From Tetrapyrgos nigripes (Eukaryota > Basidiomycota > Agaricomycetes > Agaricales > Campanellaceae): a stretch of 64,000 bases of DNA. Below, piece by piece: positions 42,228-55,105 of this stretch. Where the stretch lies: contig JAACJM010000073.1 of the NCBI GenBank assembly GCA_013368315.1, positions 186,001-250,000 of the forward strand, read 5' to 3'. Each line of letters starts with the position of its first letter. Position 1 is the stretch's first letter. The position numbers and the translations under genes are program-made. A model generated the notes under the pieces. It had not been told where the DNA came from, made no database searches, and saw nothing but the letters and a program-made list of their open reading frames with translations.

Positions 42228-45200
42228 ATGAAGCTGAAGTTGGAGGCTCTTCTTTCCTTGGGCATCGCCCTAGGTTTATCCTCTGTGTTCGCCCAGTGGT
42301 TGGACGTGGCCAGCTTGGACAGCGGAAATAGCACTAAATGGCCTGCTCGTAAGTCTGCCTCTTTTGTGTTTGTCAATGCTGACATGTGGATGGCGCCGTT
42401 CTTCGTACTCATGTAGCCGCACTCACTGGAGGCAAGTCTTGGGGTGACGCGTATGCGAAGGCCTCTGCCCTCGTCGCAAATATGACTCTGGCGGAGAAGG
42501 TCAACGTCACTTCCGGTATACTTGGACCGTGTGTTGGGAACTTGGGTGGTGTTCCTCGTTTGGGAATTGAGGGTTTCTGTGCGTGTCTGAGTCACTGTAT
42601 TTGTTCTTTCTCTACTGACGCTTCGTATTACGATTGTATCTTCTAGGTCTCGAAGACGGACCCGCTGGTGTCAGACCTGTTCACGGAACTAGCCAATTTC
42701 CTTCAGGACTTGCTACGGCGGCGACTTGGGATGTGGATCTCATTTACCAGCGCTCTCACTCTATGGGGAAGGAATTCTATGACCAAGGCGTCCATATCGC
42801 TTTGGCGCCTGTTACTGGTGGTCCTCTTGGTCGTGCACCTAGGTACATATCTTACACTCCCTGCCCACCTTGCCGCAGCACTAACCAAACATTTACTTCA
42901 CAGAATGAGCCGTAACTGGGAAGGGTAAGCCATTGGATGAAGTTTCCATCTTGAAGAGCTTCTCGTCAATCCTGTCTTGTCTTTTTCTTCTTTCTCTTTA
43001 TAGCTGGTATGCCGATGTAAGCTCTCCTTCCTGCGAAAACTTTCCGTATTATGCTGACAGCTTTCCTTAGCCCTACGCCACGGGCATCGCCAGTTACCTT
43101 TCGGTTAAAGGTTTGCAAGATGCCGGAGTAGCCGCCACGTCTAAGCATGTAAGTGTTGCTAGAATCCGTCTACCCTCGACTGGCTAACTTATCCTGCGGG
43201 TCTTGACAGTTTATCGCTTACGAGCAAGAAACCTTTCGTAACCAGTACAACAGGACGGAGCCATACTCGATTTTTCCCGCCGGAGAACAACGCTCAATCT
43301 CCTCCAATCTCGACGACAAGACTACCCATGAAATTTACCTATGGTCCTTTGCCGAAGCTGTTAGAGCGGGTACGGCGCATATGATGTGAGCTAAAGACTT
43401 TTTGCTCGAGGGCGGACTTGATCAACTTTCAATCTGTCCCATTGCAGGTGTTCTTACAACGAAGTCAACCAGACCCAAGCTTGTCACAATGCGTATACGC
43501 AGAATCATTTGCTAAAGGGAGAACTTGGATTCCAGGGTTCCATCATGTGAGTTTTGAGCTAGAGTCTCATCAGTCAACCTCTGATGATTCATTTAGATCT
43601 GATTGGGGTGGTCAGCACGACAACGTCGCCTCTGCCTTGGGAGGTCTTGACATGGCTATGCCTGGATCAGGATACGGTCAAATATTCGGATCACTGTGGG
43701 GAGAAAACTTGCTTGAGCTCGCTCAGAACGGAACCATTCCTGAGGATAGGATTGATGACGCTGCAATTCGTATCCTCATGCCATGGTTCTGGTTGGGTCA
43801 AGATCAGGCTAAGCTCCCGGAGGTCGTCAGCATTGTTTTCTCTAGACCTGGGGTTACCGTTCTTCTCATACTTTCCAGAACGCTATACCGGCCTATTATA
43901 ACGGTCCTAACGGGTACAGAGATATTCGGGAAGCTGAGACTGCCGGCTTGGTTCGTCGCATTGGCGCTGAGGGTGCGACTCTTCTGAAGAACAGCGGTGT
44001 TCTGCCTTTGAAAAAGCCTCAACGTATTGCCGTCCTCGGTACGTCCCGCCATGTAGCTCACTTCAACAGGGATCTAAGGTAATGTCTTCTCCAGGTAACG
44101 ACGCCACGGATAATGCAATTGGTACCAATGCATGCGGTACGGGATACAGAGACTGTCCGAAGGATAACCTAGTATGTATTTCCACGTGCTCATCTTCAAA
44201 TTTCTTGGTCTGACATGGTTAGAACGGAACCATGAGCATGGGCGGAGGAAGCGGCTATGCTTACGCTCCATATTTGGTTACTCCTCTGGATGTTTTGAAA
44301 GCTCGCTCTGTTAAGACTGGGGCGGAGGTACGTCTCCTTCTTTCTATTGAGTTCAGCATAATAATACAATGTAGATCAGTGCCATTACTCTGGACACTGG
44401 GGTCAACGCATCGATTCAATCCCTTCTCCCTAACTCTGACGTTGTAATCGTCTTCGTCAACTCATGGGCCGTCGAAGGTTTTGATCGTGCAGACATAAAG
44501 CTTCACCCAAACCACGACGCCCTCATTGCTGCTGCCGTGAACTCCTCTTCCAACGTCATCGTTGTGATGCACATCCCCGGAGTCGTCGACGTGGAACGGT
44601 GGATAGACAACGATAATGTTACTGCTGTGATCGCTGCCTGGTATCCTGGTCAAGAGGCCGGTAACGCGATAGTGGATGTTTTGTATGGAGACGTGAACCC
44701 TAGTGGCAAATTGCCGTTCACCTGGGCAAAGTCCTATGATGATTACTACGTGCGCAGTGATGTTAATTCGTCAACTATCTTCTTTTCAATCTGACCTTAT
44801 TGATTTTAGCCCAACACAATCATCGCGGATGCTGTCACAGCTCCTCAATCCAACTTCACTGAGGGTATTTTCATTGATTACCGATGGTTCGATGCCCAGA
44901 ACATCACACCTCGTTACGGTTCGTTCTTCTCACTGTTCCTGTGGACCCGCGAAACTGACTCGGAGTGTGAAATGTATACAGAATTTGGGTACGGCTTGTC
45001 ATACACCACCTTTGAGTATTCGGATCTCCTTCTCGACGAATCTACGGCACACAGCGATGAGCTCGCCATCCAAGAAACTAATGAAGCTTTTGCGGAGTCT
45101 GAATACACCTCCCTCTACGATGTTTTGTTCACTGTTTCGGCGACTGTGACAAACAGTGGGAATGTAACAGGGAGTGAAGTCGCCCAATTGGTCAGTTTTT

Positions 45201-45551
45201 TCCCTTCTCAAAGTCTATTAATCTGTTGATCATGATTCTTATTTCAGTACGCTTCGATTCCCGAGGACGACCAACCACCTCGTGTGCTTCGTGGGTTCGA
45301 CAAAGTTAAAGATCTTGCACCCGGCGCGTCTTCGACTGTCTCATTTGAGCTTCGTCTCAAGGATCTCAGTGTAAGTTCCGGATCCCTAGGTGGTCATATC
45401 ACACTGAATGCGTACCCCTGTATAGGTATGGGATGTCGTCAAGCAAAGATGGTACGTCCCCAGAGGTGAGTTCACCTTCTCTGTGGGACCAAGCTCAAGA
45501 GTGTTGCCTTTGGTGAGTTTTCTCATTGGCGGGGAAACATCGTTCACTTAA
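42228..45551 (+). CDS. Secreted GH3 beta-glucosidase, many introns
   Basis: The ATG at 42228 starts a hydrophobic signal peptide ([18 protein letters not shown]). First exons: 42228-42348, 42417-42578, 42647-42842, then 42904 on, all GT-AG with consistent phase. GH3 N-domain: [33 protein letters not shown] and [11 protein letters not shown]. The nucleophile Asp is in SDWGGQHD (about 43595-43620). GH3 C-domain: [17 protein letters not shown] and [12 protein letters not shown]. The FnIII-like tail has [14 protein letters not shown] and ends near GPSSR. It would release glucose from cellobiose or other beta-glucosides outside the cell. No disabling change was noticed. The stop at 45549-45551 assumes no last intron; an intron from GTGAGT (45513) to TCTAG would move the end to about 45595. 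Confidence 0.88.
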
Positions 45552-46208
45552 GGCGAAGTATCTAGTCCACCGTTTGGTCAAAATCGACGTAGAAGAATGT
45601 ACTTCCACTGTAGTTTTTTTACTCAACCGATGCAGTCTATTAATTTGACAATTTCCGGAAATGATGGGAAGGCCAGAGCGAGCTGGGGCCTCTCCTCACA
45701 TCATGATCATGATGTCTTGTAGCTTCGAAGAAGGAGAGCTTCGGATCTCTGAGACTGAGAAGGGTTTAAGATTCTCAAGTGTTACGGAAATAAGTGCGCA
45801 TGCGCTGGCACGCACATTTTGCAGATCACTATATACGGCCCGCGGTCTACGGTTACTCGAGTTTATGCGCTTTCAAACTATGGCTCGTGACTGGCATAGT
45901 GGGCTTCGGAACTCTTCAAGCCGCTGCGAAGTAGGTGGTACAGCCATAGACTAAGATAATGATACCAAACTCCATACCTGATGGAATTCAATATATCAGC
46001 AGCTGAGCCGCATCGCATTCAAAAGTGACGCTTTCAGTTCCTCTCCTGGCAAATTTCGAAGCTTGATATTTGTATGGTCTCCACTGTTCCAGGCACTGCC
46101 ATTCAATTGGTTCTTGCGAAAATAAGTTTTCTGAGGATAGTCATATAAGATGGTGCTACTCAACTCACCTTGGATCTTACCCGCCTCGTCATTCCATAAT
46201 ATCCCGTA
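45552..46208. other. Intergenic, nothing recognised
   Basis: It separates the GH3 and DUF6534 genes. It contains a short open frame (45661-45954) with no recognisable features. Confidence 0.5.
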
Positions 46209-47656
46209 ATGAGCAGCGTCAATAATTCCCAGAAGATCAACCTGGGCTCAATTGAACTTGGTGTCATTCTTTCCTCTGTCCTTCTCGGGATTGTCTTGGT
46301 CCAGACATACAAATATTATCAAGCTTCATTCAGGAGGGATAGTGTTTTTCTGAAATGCATGGTAGGTTCTATTATGATTTGTCTTGATTCAAACTCTGAT
46401 TTTTGAGATAGATAGCATCGTTGTGGTACACCATACTTTATTCTAAAATGCAGCATTATTTACCATTTTCATCAGTGTTATGCAGATCATTCACTCTGTT
46501 CTCCTTTGGATTTATCTCTATGCCAAGACAGTCACAAATTTTGGCGTTGGAGGTCCAGATAGTGATCCTGTCGCGATTCACTGGTCTTTAAGGGCAGCAT
46601 TTCCACTTACCGCCATGATCACCCTTTTGTCTCAAGTGAGAGCTGCTTTAGTCATTCTAATGGCGATTTTTTTGAATTTCCCCATTGTAGGGATTCTTTG
46701 CCCACCGAGTTTATGTCTTGTCGTCGGTATGGTGGTATCCAGCCATAGCTATCCCTGCGCTGGTGGTCCGATTGGGGCTTGGAATAACCCGAGGAGCCGT
46801 ATCAACCTCTGACATTCTTACCCTTACCTCATTTATCAAAAAATTCAAATGGCTCATCATCTCGGCCAGTACCCTGGGTGCTGTGATAGATGTGTGCAAC
46901 ACACTGGCACTGTGTATTGTAATGGGGAAAAATTACAATCCAATGTTAAGGTGAGGAGTATACTGATATGTCAGTGCTTTATGTTGCTGAGGAATTGATG
47001 CTTTACCAGGTCAAGGACATTCAATGAAAAATTCATAACTTGGACAATAGGTGATCCTCTATTCTTCATCTCAGCTCATACACTGACCTGTGTTACAAGA
47101 AACTGGACTCATCACAAGGTATTGAGTTTTGCAATCTCCTACCAAACTATCCAATCAATGGAGAATCCCTATACAGCATCTACAGTGTTGTTGAAGTTGC
47201 TCTGGTGAGTTCTGGCTTCCATGTTCAGCCACTGAATTACTTTTGAACTTTTATGGCTGACTGTCGCTGCCAGATTACATCTACAGATAATTGTAAGGAG
47301 CAGATCAATGTATGAGGCCAACGGAACTAATTTCTAGAAAGTAATCTGGATGGTCTTCTTCTTCCAAGCTGCGAAATGTGAGTGTGGCCTCATTAATCTC
47401 GTGGATTGGATATAATTGACTGATCCCCTTTCATAGTATACTCCAATGCAGTCTTGTCGTAGTATGTATTTGCTTAGCTCCAGAGGTTAATTCAGGACTC
47501 TCACAACCTGTTAATCATTAGCCTTAATGGAAGAATTTCCCTGCGTTCTGCACAAGCAGCCCATCATGTTGTCCCGAACTCATTAGGATGCCGGGCAGTT
47601 CACAATGATCCGGTATGTAAAAAAAGTTTTGCATTTGCATTTCTGGTTTCCGGTTG
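46209..47656 (+). CDS. DUF6534-type multi-pass membrane protein
   Basis: The frame starts ATG at 46209. Exon 1 (to about 46361) encodes a hydrophobic segment (LGVILSSVLLGIVLVQTYKYY). Further exons give IIHSVLLWIYLYAKT, GFFAHRVYVLSS, AIAIPALVVRLGLG and a charged FIKKFKWLIISASTLGA helix, then ETGLITS, FFFQAAKYYSNAVLSSLNGR and a short tail. The succession of about seven helices and the YSN..L.SLNGR end are those of the DUF6534 family, abundant in Agaricomycetes and of unknown function. Eight or so short introns are needed, and the later ones (47040-47580) were placed by eye. The stop position is approximate. Confidence 0.75.
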
Positions 47657-50149
47657 ACTCGGACATCAGGATAATATCGAAGTGCATATCGAAATGGGAT
47701 GTGAGTCAAGAATGGAACGTACGCTCAATGACGCCACACGGATGCCTGGTCCAAAGTTGGTGAGTCTCATCTTTTCAGAGTCAGACAACTGTTTCTCACC
47801 GCCGGTGGCGGTATTTCCAGAAGGGATCCGGGGATACTCTGAACAGTGCTGAGATAGCTTTGTGATTGGCAAGAAAATGCGGTGTAAATTATATATGTAT
47901 TAGTGGCAGGCCAGGAGGCAATCTACCATGGCAGCGGTGGATATAACATTTCGTTCACAGATTTCATCTCTGTAGTTGTACTTGACAAGTGTAACATGAT
48001 ACAAGCAAATAATATTCACAATGCGTATGTACGATATGAAAAGGGTGAATAAAGACGACTAGATACAATACATAGTCCTTGTAGAATGAAGGGGTTGAGT
48101 AATTCTGGTATCAATGACGCGTGTGTTAAGGTATCTACAGAGTCTCGATTCAAGTCCAGAAAAAAAGGTACGTGTGAGTTAAAGAAACCTACAGAGTCTC
48201 ATAAGAATCAAGCTCCAGAGTCCAGAGAGACGAGCATCATTGTCGAACGCCGTAGAAAGAATAATTTATTCGGTACTGGGGCCTCGGAGTATATTCAGGA
48301 CCCCAACGCTTTTACGAAATAGAGAAATCCATGGAAGAAACGTCGATGATAGCGACTTTGTAGAATGAACTGGATGGAGGATAAAGCGGTGCGGTAATCA
48401 TGGGGATAAAAGATGTACAATAATGCCAGGAGGAGGGGCACGCTATCTTCCAACGAAAGGATATTCTCTAGGATTGCTGTCAGCTTTTGACTCGACGCTG
48501 CTAGAAGGGGTACGTCGATGCATGGCACCGGGGGTTTCTAAGGGAGTGATTGCGGTTGAACCTGGAAACCTAGTAGTGTCTCGTGTCTTGACTAGTGAAA
48601 GTCGTAGCGTTGCCTAGTTTATTGAGGACGAGCGATATATGTCGTTAACATCAGTACTGGGTCACCAGTGTCTGGAAAGGTACTCACCGCAGCTTACGGT
48701 CTTGAATAATCACCGCCACGACCGGTCGCTTATAGTACCAAAAACGCCTTTTTCCCAACCAATTCCTCCCTGGCTCACGACATCTGCAACGTCCCAGATT
48801 CTCCCTCGTCATCCAAAAATTTCTGCGAAGCCGAGTCAAAACCTCCATTAGCTCCGAGGCAGAGACGTGATCAAATCTTACCTACACGCTCAAACGAGCA
48901 GTCACTATCTCGACGGCGCTCCGAGTTACCTTATAGCCTGTCTACTTCATTTTGCCCCTAGCTTGTGTTCCCTCTCCTCAAAGTATTCCTCCGAGTCAAC
49001 TGCAATGCATCCAAGGGAATCCTGACTCGACTCGTGTTGGGATCTTGGAGGCCTTGGTTAATTGGTGAGTTGTTGGGCTTGAAGAGGCTTCGTCGTCGCG
49101 TCTTCTCGGGTTGTGCGCGAGTTGTCTTTGAGCGTGTGACGGCATTAGCCCGACGGAAGCCTGCCCTCAAGTAGAGATGACGTCGAGACCTCGAGCTCAT
49201 ACGGGCCTTTTCGTGAGCGGTTGTTGTTCTTTCTCCTTGTCTTTGTCTTTCATAGCTATCATTAAAAGTTCCGCACTTATCCCTCTCTTGGTCCTTCTCC
49301 GAATCCCGATGACCCAAAATCTTGCAAAAATCTCAAACTACGAGAACCACTGTAACGTACACTTCCACAACTGCTCCGTTGTCTGAGCTCAAAAGCTTGC
49401 TTAATTCTACTCTGAGTAGTCAGTCGCCACTGCTCCTACTACATATGATAACAAAGATCTCTCTTTGTTTTTTTATGACACACAGTATGGAAGACCGTGT
49501 GTCTATATCCTGAGTCTCCCTCTCGTTGCTCGAAGTAAACTTCCTAGAGATAACTATCTCACCATAGCAATGTGCTGAGCTTTCAGGCTGGTAAAGGATC
49601 AATCCGTCAGCGCTTTTGGTGGTGTAAGTGAATTTCTTCAGTGTGTTGCCAGTATCTGGGTTATTGCCTTTTCGCTTCTTTTTCTCTAGCTGTCACTTTC
49701 TCCAGCTCCCCTATACCTCTCTTGCATAAATAGTATTCCTATCTCTCGCTCGCGTTTTATTTAACGATTTCCCTTTCTCGTTTGTTGATCCTCGCACCAT
49801 CCTTTTCGTCTTTATCATCAAGCACCGACTGTTCGTTTGAAGACGCCGACCCATCCTTAAAACAACCTGAAACGTACGACGTTTACTCACACCTCGCCCC
49901 CCAAACGTTGGACCCAAAAATGCGTATGACGAAGTAATGAGGATTTTGAATGGGGTTGTGGGGCTGTTCAGTGTTAAGAGAGAAGAATGATAGGACTGAC
50001 ACCCAAAGCGACTGAATGATTTGTGATTGCCAGAGAGTAATTCATCGTTCTCGCCCGATGTACATGTCTAGCAGCAGTGCTACTACTGTCTTAGTACTAC
50101 TTGCTACGTATGCTACCATCATCCATGGACCGAATTTTCAGCAAATGAA
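47657..50149. other. Long stretch without a recognised gene
   Basis: Several open frames of 60-120 codons exist (for example 48086-48322 +, 48295-48528 -, 48958-49317 -), but none shows a domain or splice pattern I trust. About 35 bp at 47668-47702 match 31212-31246 in inverted orientation. Confidence 0.45.
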
Positions 50150-52342
50150 TCATTCTTTGCAATCTATCGCCATACTGTCCTGCTCTTCCTTCTCCTTCGC
50201 ATCCATTGCCTCGGACTCGTCCTGTACCCACTCGAAATGAAGCATATGAAATGCCCAATCGAGCTTTGTTGCAGGTCCGATCCAGACCCTCAGCTTTCTG
50301 TGAAAAATGGCGGCTGTTGCAGAGGTCTGACCGTACAGATCCTCTTTCCTTGACTGAAGGTGAGTCCGTACATCGTCAGTGCTTTTGCCTTCGGAAGTAA
50401 GGTGCGCCCATGGCACCGATTGGTGGCATCCAACAGCAACGTAAAAAGTGGATGGCAACACCTCCCCTTCCAGTTTGTCCCTTTGGTTCGCTTCTGATTC
50501 ATTCCTCTCCCTCTTGATCTCCGGTGCAAAATATTTCCCCGCCTTCACCACCGGGATGGTGTACTCCAATACTCGAAAATCTGAGCCAGGTACATTAACA
50601 CGTGTTGTGTTGTACTCTGCCCAATGTGTACATACCAGATCGTGGGCTTGAAGCTTATAGGACCCGAACGCAAATGGTACCCAGAAGCCCAGATAAGGAT
50701 GCACTGTCGTAGAGACGCCTTCACTTCGAGAATCTTCTGGTGAGAGATAATCGACCTCAACAACCTTCTTTTCGTCCCCTCGCATCTCGAGACAAGCCGA
50801 GACAAAGCGACTGTTCGACAATGATCCCAGCATATAATCTGCACACGGTTGATAGTCCTGAATAGCATCAAAATCATGACCCCCATGGTAGTCCACAATG
50901 GAATCAACGTCTTCACCCCCAATCCTCAAGAAATATGAGAGCGTAATATGAAATGTCCACCTCCCTCGGTCACATTCAACTGCACTGAGTGTAAACGCCT
51001 CATTTTTGGACGGATCTTCGTAGGTCAAATCAGCGCTTTGCGACTCAGAGGTTTCGAACTCGACCGAGAATTCGGTAGAGATTGAGGCCCCTGGTGGTGC
51101 TTGAGAGCAAACAAAGTGCCGGGCAGAAGGGAGAAGGTTGACGACCTTCTTACCGGTAGTGTGAATTCTGGTTCTGCCCTTCCTGCGAATTGGTTCCTCT
51201 CTGACAGTGAGCTCACGCACATCATTGAGAGGGGGGGATGCAGGTCGCAAGACTGCTCTATCTGGATCATGCCGGACGTAATAACCACCAGTTGTCCTCC
51301 GGAGATATACAAACACGGAGCTGCTGTCGTTTGTTTGACAGAGTAGAGATGCAAGGAAGACATCGGAGTGGGAATTGTGCATTTCAAGAGGAAGATGGAT
51401 GTGAAGACCATTGTTATTAAACGAATACGATGATGGACTGTTGCCTATAATGGCATCTGTATGAGATGCCTGGACCTGACCAGAATATCTGAACTCCCAC
51501 GGAGATCTGGCTAGTAGTCCTCGTTCTTCCCGTTCGCCATAAACAGAAATCCAGGCGAAAATACTCCGATCATCAGAAACCCGGATAATTTCCTGCTGTA
51601 GTCGCATGAATGCCTTTTCACCACCTTCCCCATATATCGGTGGCATGCTGACACCAAAAATTCCCATCAAGCAATAAGCTTTGTCTTCTGGCCTCGTCGT
51701 CTCCCGGAACGCCGCCCACGACATCTTCTGAGCCACACTGTACTTGTCAATAGGACGGCCCTCCAAGACATCAATTGGGATGGTAGTGATGACTGAGATG
51801 ACATCCCGCAAACTCCACCGTGTGCCAATCTTCGTCCAATCTTTATCAAAGAATGTAATGTACTTGGATGCCAGTAGCTCCTGCAATGTCCAACCTCTCT
51901 TGAACCATTTACTTCTCTTGAAGTTAGACTTATGGTTTCTAGGATGACACTTTCCGGAAACATCAAAGAGGTAGACGTAGCAAACTACGGCATCCTCATA
52001 GTACTGGTACATGGAATTGATGGCCTCTGAAAGCTCAGCGCTGCTTTCCTTGTTGATGCAGCACGAGTCAATCCAGATCCAATCAAAAGCGTTATTCCGG
52101 GCACGGACACAGGCTTGGACGACCTTCATGTAGCCTTTCTTCAGTTGCGCAGGAGGGAGGAAGGCTTGAATGTCACTGAAGGTGACCTGCCGCGTGTTGC
52201 AGGTATCAGCAAGGGTAGCGAGGCTCTGGATGTCCTGGAAGGTGATCTCTTCATCCTCCCAGGTATGAGAGAGAATGGCATAGCGCGGGATTTCGGTAAA
52301 GAATTCCCGGACCTTGAGGGTCTCCGTGTTTAGGAGACGCAT
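50150..52342 (-). CDS. HET-domain protein 2 (730 aa)
   Basis: It is the paralog of HET1 with the same layout: LSHTWEDEE, WIDSCCINKES, RGWTLQELLASKY, then IYGEGGEKAFMRLQQEIIR and a DUF8212-type C-terminal half. The frame is uninterrupted, with the start at 52342 matching HET1's start. The two are very similar in the HET domain and drift apart in the C-terminal half (for example around the PIRRKGRTR insertion). The conserved upstream DNA shows duplication of the whole locus in inverted orientation. The stop is TGA. Function in this group is unknown. Confidence 0.92.
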   Translation of the reverse strand: MRLLNTETLKVREFFTEIPRYAILSHTWEDEEITFQDIQSLATLADTCNTRQVTFSDIQAFLPPAQLKKGYMKVVQACVRARNNAFDWIWIDSCCINKESSAELSEAINSMYQYYEDAVVCYVYLFDVSGKCHPRNHKSNFKRSKWFKRGWTLQELLASKYITFFDKDWTKIGTRWSLRDVISVITTIPIDVLEGRPIDKYSVAQKMSWAAFRETTRPEDKAYCLMGIFGVSMPPIYGEGGEKAFMRLQQEIIRVSDDRSIFAWISVYGEREERGLLARSPWEFRYSGQVQASHTDAIIGNSPSSYSFNNNGLHIHLPLEMHNSHSDVFLASLLCQTNDSSSVFVYLRRTTGGYYVRHDPDRAVLRPASPPLNDVRELTVREEPIRRKGRTRIHTTGKKVVNLLPSARHFVCSQAPPGASISTEFSVEFETSESQSADLTYEDPSKNEAFTLSAVECDRGRWTFHITLSYFLRIGGEDVDSIVDYHGGHDFDAIQDYQPCADYMLGSLSNSRFVSACLEMRGDEKKVVEVDYLSPEDSRSEGVSTTVHPYLGFWVPFAFGSYKLQAHDLVCTHWAEYNTTRVNVPGSDFRVLEYTIPVVKAGKYFAPEIKRERNESEANQRDKLEGEVLPSTFYVAVGCHQSVPWAHLTSEGKSTDDVRTHLQSRKEDLYGQTSATAAIFHRKLRVWIGPATKLDWAFHMLHFEWVQDESEAMDAKEKEEQDSMAIDCKE

Positions 52343-52690
52343 GGAGTGTTAAGAGAGTTATATTCGATACACTGTAAAGTATCGTTGATAATCCAGGTCA
52401 GATTACTATGAGACCAGGATGAGGACAGAGGCTGGCTTACAATGGAAAGGAAGGGAAAGAAAAAGACCCGTGGGTGTCGTTACCTCGAGCAAGCCGCTTT
52501 AATTCGGGATGAACACGTGTCATGGGAAGGTTTGATGAAGTTAGCATTACCTAGGCTTCGAAAGTGCTTCTGTTCCTTCTATTCAGCAGCCTTGATGAGC
52601 AGAACGTATTGGTGATACAGCTGAATAAATTACTGCACGAGCTGTTGAGGGAGGAATGACAGAAATAGTGTAAGTGTAAGTTGCTCACCT
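52343..52690 (-). repeat. Duplicated upstream region of HET2
   Basis: It is homologous to 31265-31650. The match is strongest in the 150 bp next to the start codon and fades beyond about 52680. Confidence 0.75.
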
Positions 52691-53172
52691 CGCTTAACCT
52701 GCGTAGTTTAGTGCCATAAGTTTGACTTAGATAGTGTAAGTGGATTTGATGCACGTAATTCAAAAGAGTGTAAGTAGAGCACCTCCCGGAGATAAGTGGA
52801 GGCGCATCAAGTGTTATCTCCGGATGTCAAAGCGCCGCCATATCCAAATGTCGGATCCTGGAATGTCTTTTCCCGTTGTCTTCTCCCTCAGATTTATATT
52901 TTGGTAGGTCCTTTGGGATCTCATCTTCACGGGAAAATGTGTAGCTAGGCAAATTGCTCAGTGGCGTCGATTCAGGACTATACAAAGTTATTCCATGTCC
53001 TGTTCCCATGCCCTCTTGAGCAGTGCAGTGACCAATGCAGCGACTGGTTCAACGTTGTTTCTGCGTATAGACGCAAAGGAGACTGAGGAAATTCAAGCAT
53101 GGAATAGACAACTTTACAGTGTATCTACATAGTTCTCATAAGTATAATCAATTACCTTCCCTCCATAGGCTT
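52691..53172. other. Intergenic, nothing recognised
   Basis: A minus-strand open frame (52827-53009) has no recognisable features. Confidence 0.4.
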
Positions 53173-53804
53173 CTACTTGTTTTTTTTCCTCTCGCGGCGA
53201 GTCCCTTCAGCTAGAATATTTTTCTCGTCTACTTCTTTACGTCCGGAAGGGGTTTCAATGGGAAAATCACTGGCGGAATAACAATAAGATACGCAGCCGC
53301 CGGCTGCATCATTGATCTTGGTATTCCCGTCTCCGCATTGTGGCGGCGATTGCGATGGTGCAGGTAACGATGTGGTGTCTCTCCAGTCACCCCAGAAATG
53401 GGGACCCTCTTGTGTGGGTGGTATCCTCAAGTCACTTTGCGTAAGGTTATCCAGCCTAAATACCAGTCAGTCCTAGTTTACGATTGACAGAACGTACACA
53501 TACCAGGTTGACGGTGTATTCAATGAGAAGTCGTTCAAGCAAATGCCGAAATCTACTGCTAAGACAGATAAGCAGATAATGAAAAGAGAAAATTATTTAT
53601 TCCAACATACCATTCCCACTCATCAACTCAGCTTGAAGTGTCGTGTAATGGCCATAAGTTGGATTGTGGTCTGAATTTATGTTAACCAAGAATAAAGAAT
53701 AATAATAAATCGATGATTCACGTACTTTGTACCTCCATATCAGCTGGAAGAGTGAATGAAATTTCGTGGTCTTGCAGCATAACATCAAGTGCAAACTGAT
53801 TCAT
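53173..53804 (-). CDS. Possible spliced gene, hypothetical protein
   Basis: From an ATG at 53804 a first exon reads through FTLPADMEVQ to a GTACGT donor. A second exon (YGHYTTLQAELMSGN) ends at GTATGT. A third (DFGICLNDFSLNTPST) ends at GTATGT. The last exon, 53173-53450, encodes a Pro/Ser-rich, basic-ended tail (stop at 53173). The chain keeps frame with short GT-AG introns, which supports a gene or gene end, but no domain is recognised. It may be the 3' part of a longer gene starting further right. Confidence 0.4.
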
Positions 53805-53899
53805 CTCTCCAGAATTTCCAAGGAAATGTTCAGCATTATTCGTCAACCCTACTATTAGCAGATCCAATGGTTTCTGATGGTACATCTAGCAATATATTC

Positions 53900-54585
53900 A
53901 GAAACAAATGTAGAAAGCAAGGGAGTACTGGTCCAGGGCAAAAACCTGAAGGAAAAAGCGATTAGTATATTGATGGTATAAATGAAGACAAGTCACTGAT
54001 GCCCTATATCTCCTAATATGACAGAGGAAGCTCGGAGAGGTCCATTCTTTCAAAGCTTTACAGACAGATAGATAGATACAACTATCATCCTTGCGCAAAT
54101 CTAGATTTGCAAGTATTTTTTCCGGAATTTTACACGGGCAAGAGCAGAAGGCAATGCAAAAGGCGGCCTCCTTGAAGCAGAATCGAAAAAATAATGATAC
54201 GCGTTCAATGGCAGTGTGCTCAGAAGGGAATCGAGGGGGCAGGCGCAGTGCCTTGAGGGCAGGATAGGGCTGACCCGGAGGTGGGACTACAAGCGATGGT
54301 GCGGGTACATAACCTTATTGGGATAATAAACTCAAAGGGGCCTGGAAAGGCTGTACATGACATTGTTACACTCTCGACACTACTTAGTAGCACTTACACT
54401 TACACTATACTTGTATATACTCCTGTTGAGGCTGTAGGGCTGTAAACAGTATGGACATGGTCATACAGTGCTGCGTTGCAACATGATGGTGGAAGGATCT
54501 GGATAGATAGATGGATAGATGGAAGTACCATGGAAGTACCTGGGCATTGGGCTATCTCAAGTATATCTGAGATTCCGTTTGCTAG
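53900..54585. other. Intergenic, nothing recognised
   Basis: It contains a GATA-type run near 54498-54520 (GGATAGATAGATGGATAGAT). No gene is recognised. Confidence 0.45.
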
Positions 54586-54590
54586 AGTTG

Positions 54591-55100
54591 TGTCACGAAT
54601 CGTCCCCGCCTATTCATTTCTTTTCTATCCTTTTCCCTTTTACCACTCATTTCCCACTCTATTTACTTTTAACCCCATAAACACCAACCGTTTCCCATCA
54701 TCGTCTATAGCTACCATCTTCCCAGATCTATGACTCACATACTTATCTCCTCCGCTTTCTATCTCCACGGACGTTCCCACTGTCTATCATTCTTTATGAT
54801 CCAGTACCTTCATCTATCCATATTTAACTTACTATTCTCTCATCCTTGACATCTCCACATGGTACCGTTTATTATTACCTACTTCTTCCCATCTGTTCAC
54901 ATATTACTTATATACCCGCTATCCTTGTAACCTACTCCTTAGTTTGTTCACTTCATCTCCGCTCTGTAGAGCCTAGTCTGCTTACTACTCCATATCTCTA
55001 TATCTCTCTCTCTCTCAATCTATTTCCTTGTAACCAGTCTTCTCGTATTGTGTGACTTGGGTAACTTGGGTGGTTATTGAGTGTATCGACAACCCTGACA
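54591..55100. mobile_element. Solo LTR of the Gypsy family
   Basis: It begins TGTCACGAATCGTCCCC and ends CAACCCTGACA. It is flanked by 5-bp duplications AGTTG (54586-54590 and 55101-55105). It is homologous over its length to the LTRs at 57495 and 60795. With no internal region, it is the product of LTR-LTR recombination. Confidence 0.9.
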
Positions 55101-55105
55101 AGTTG

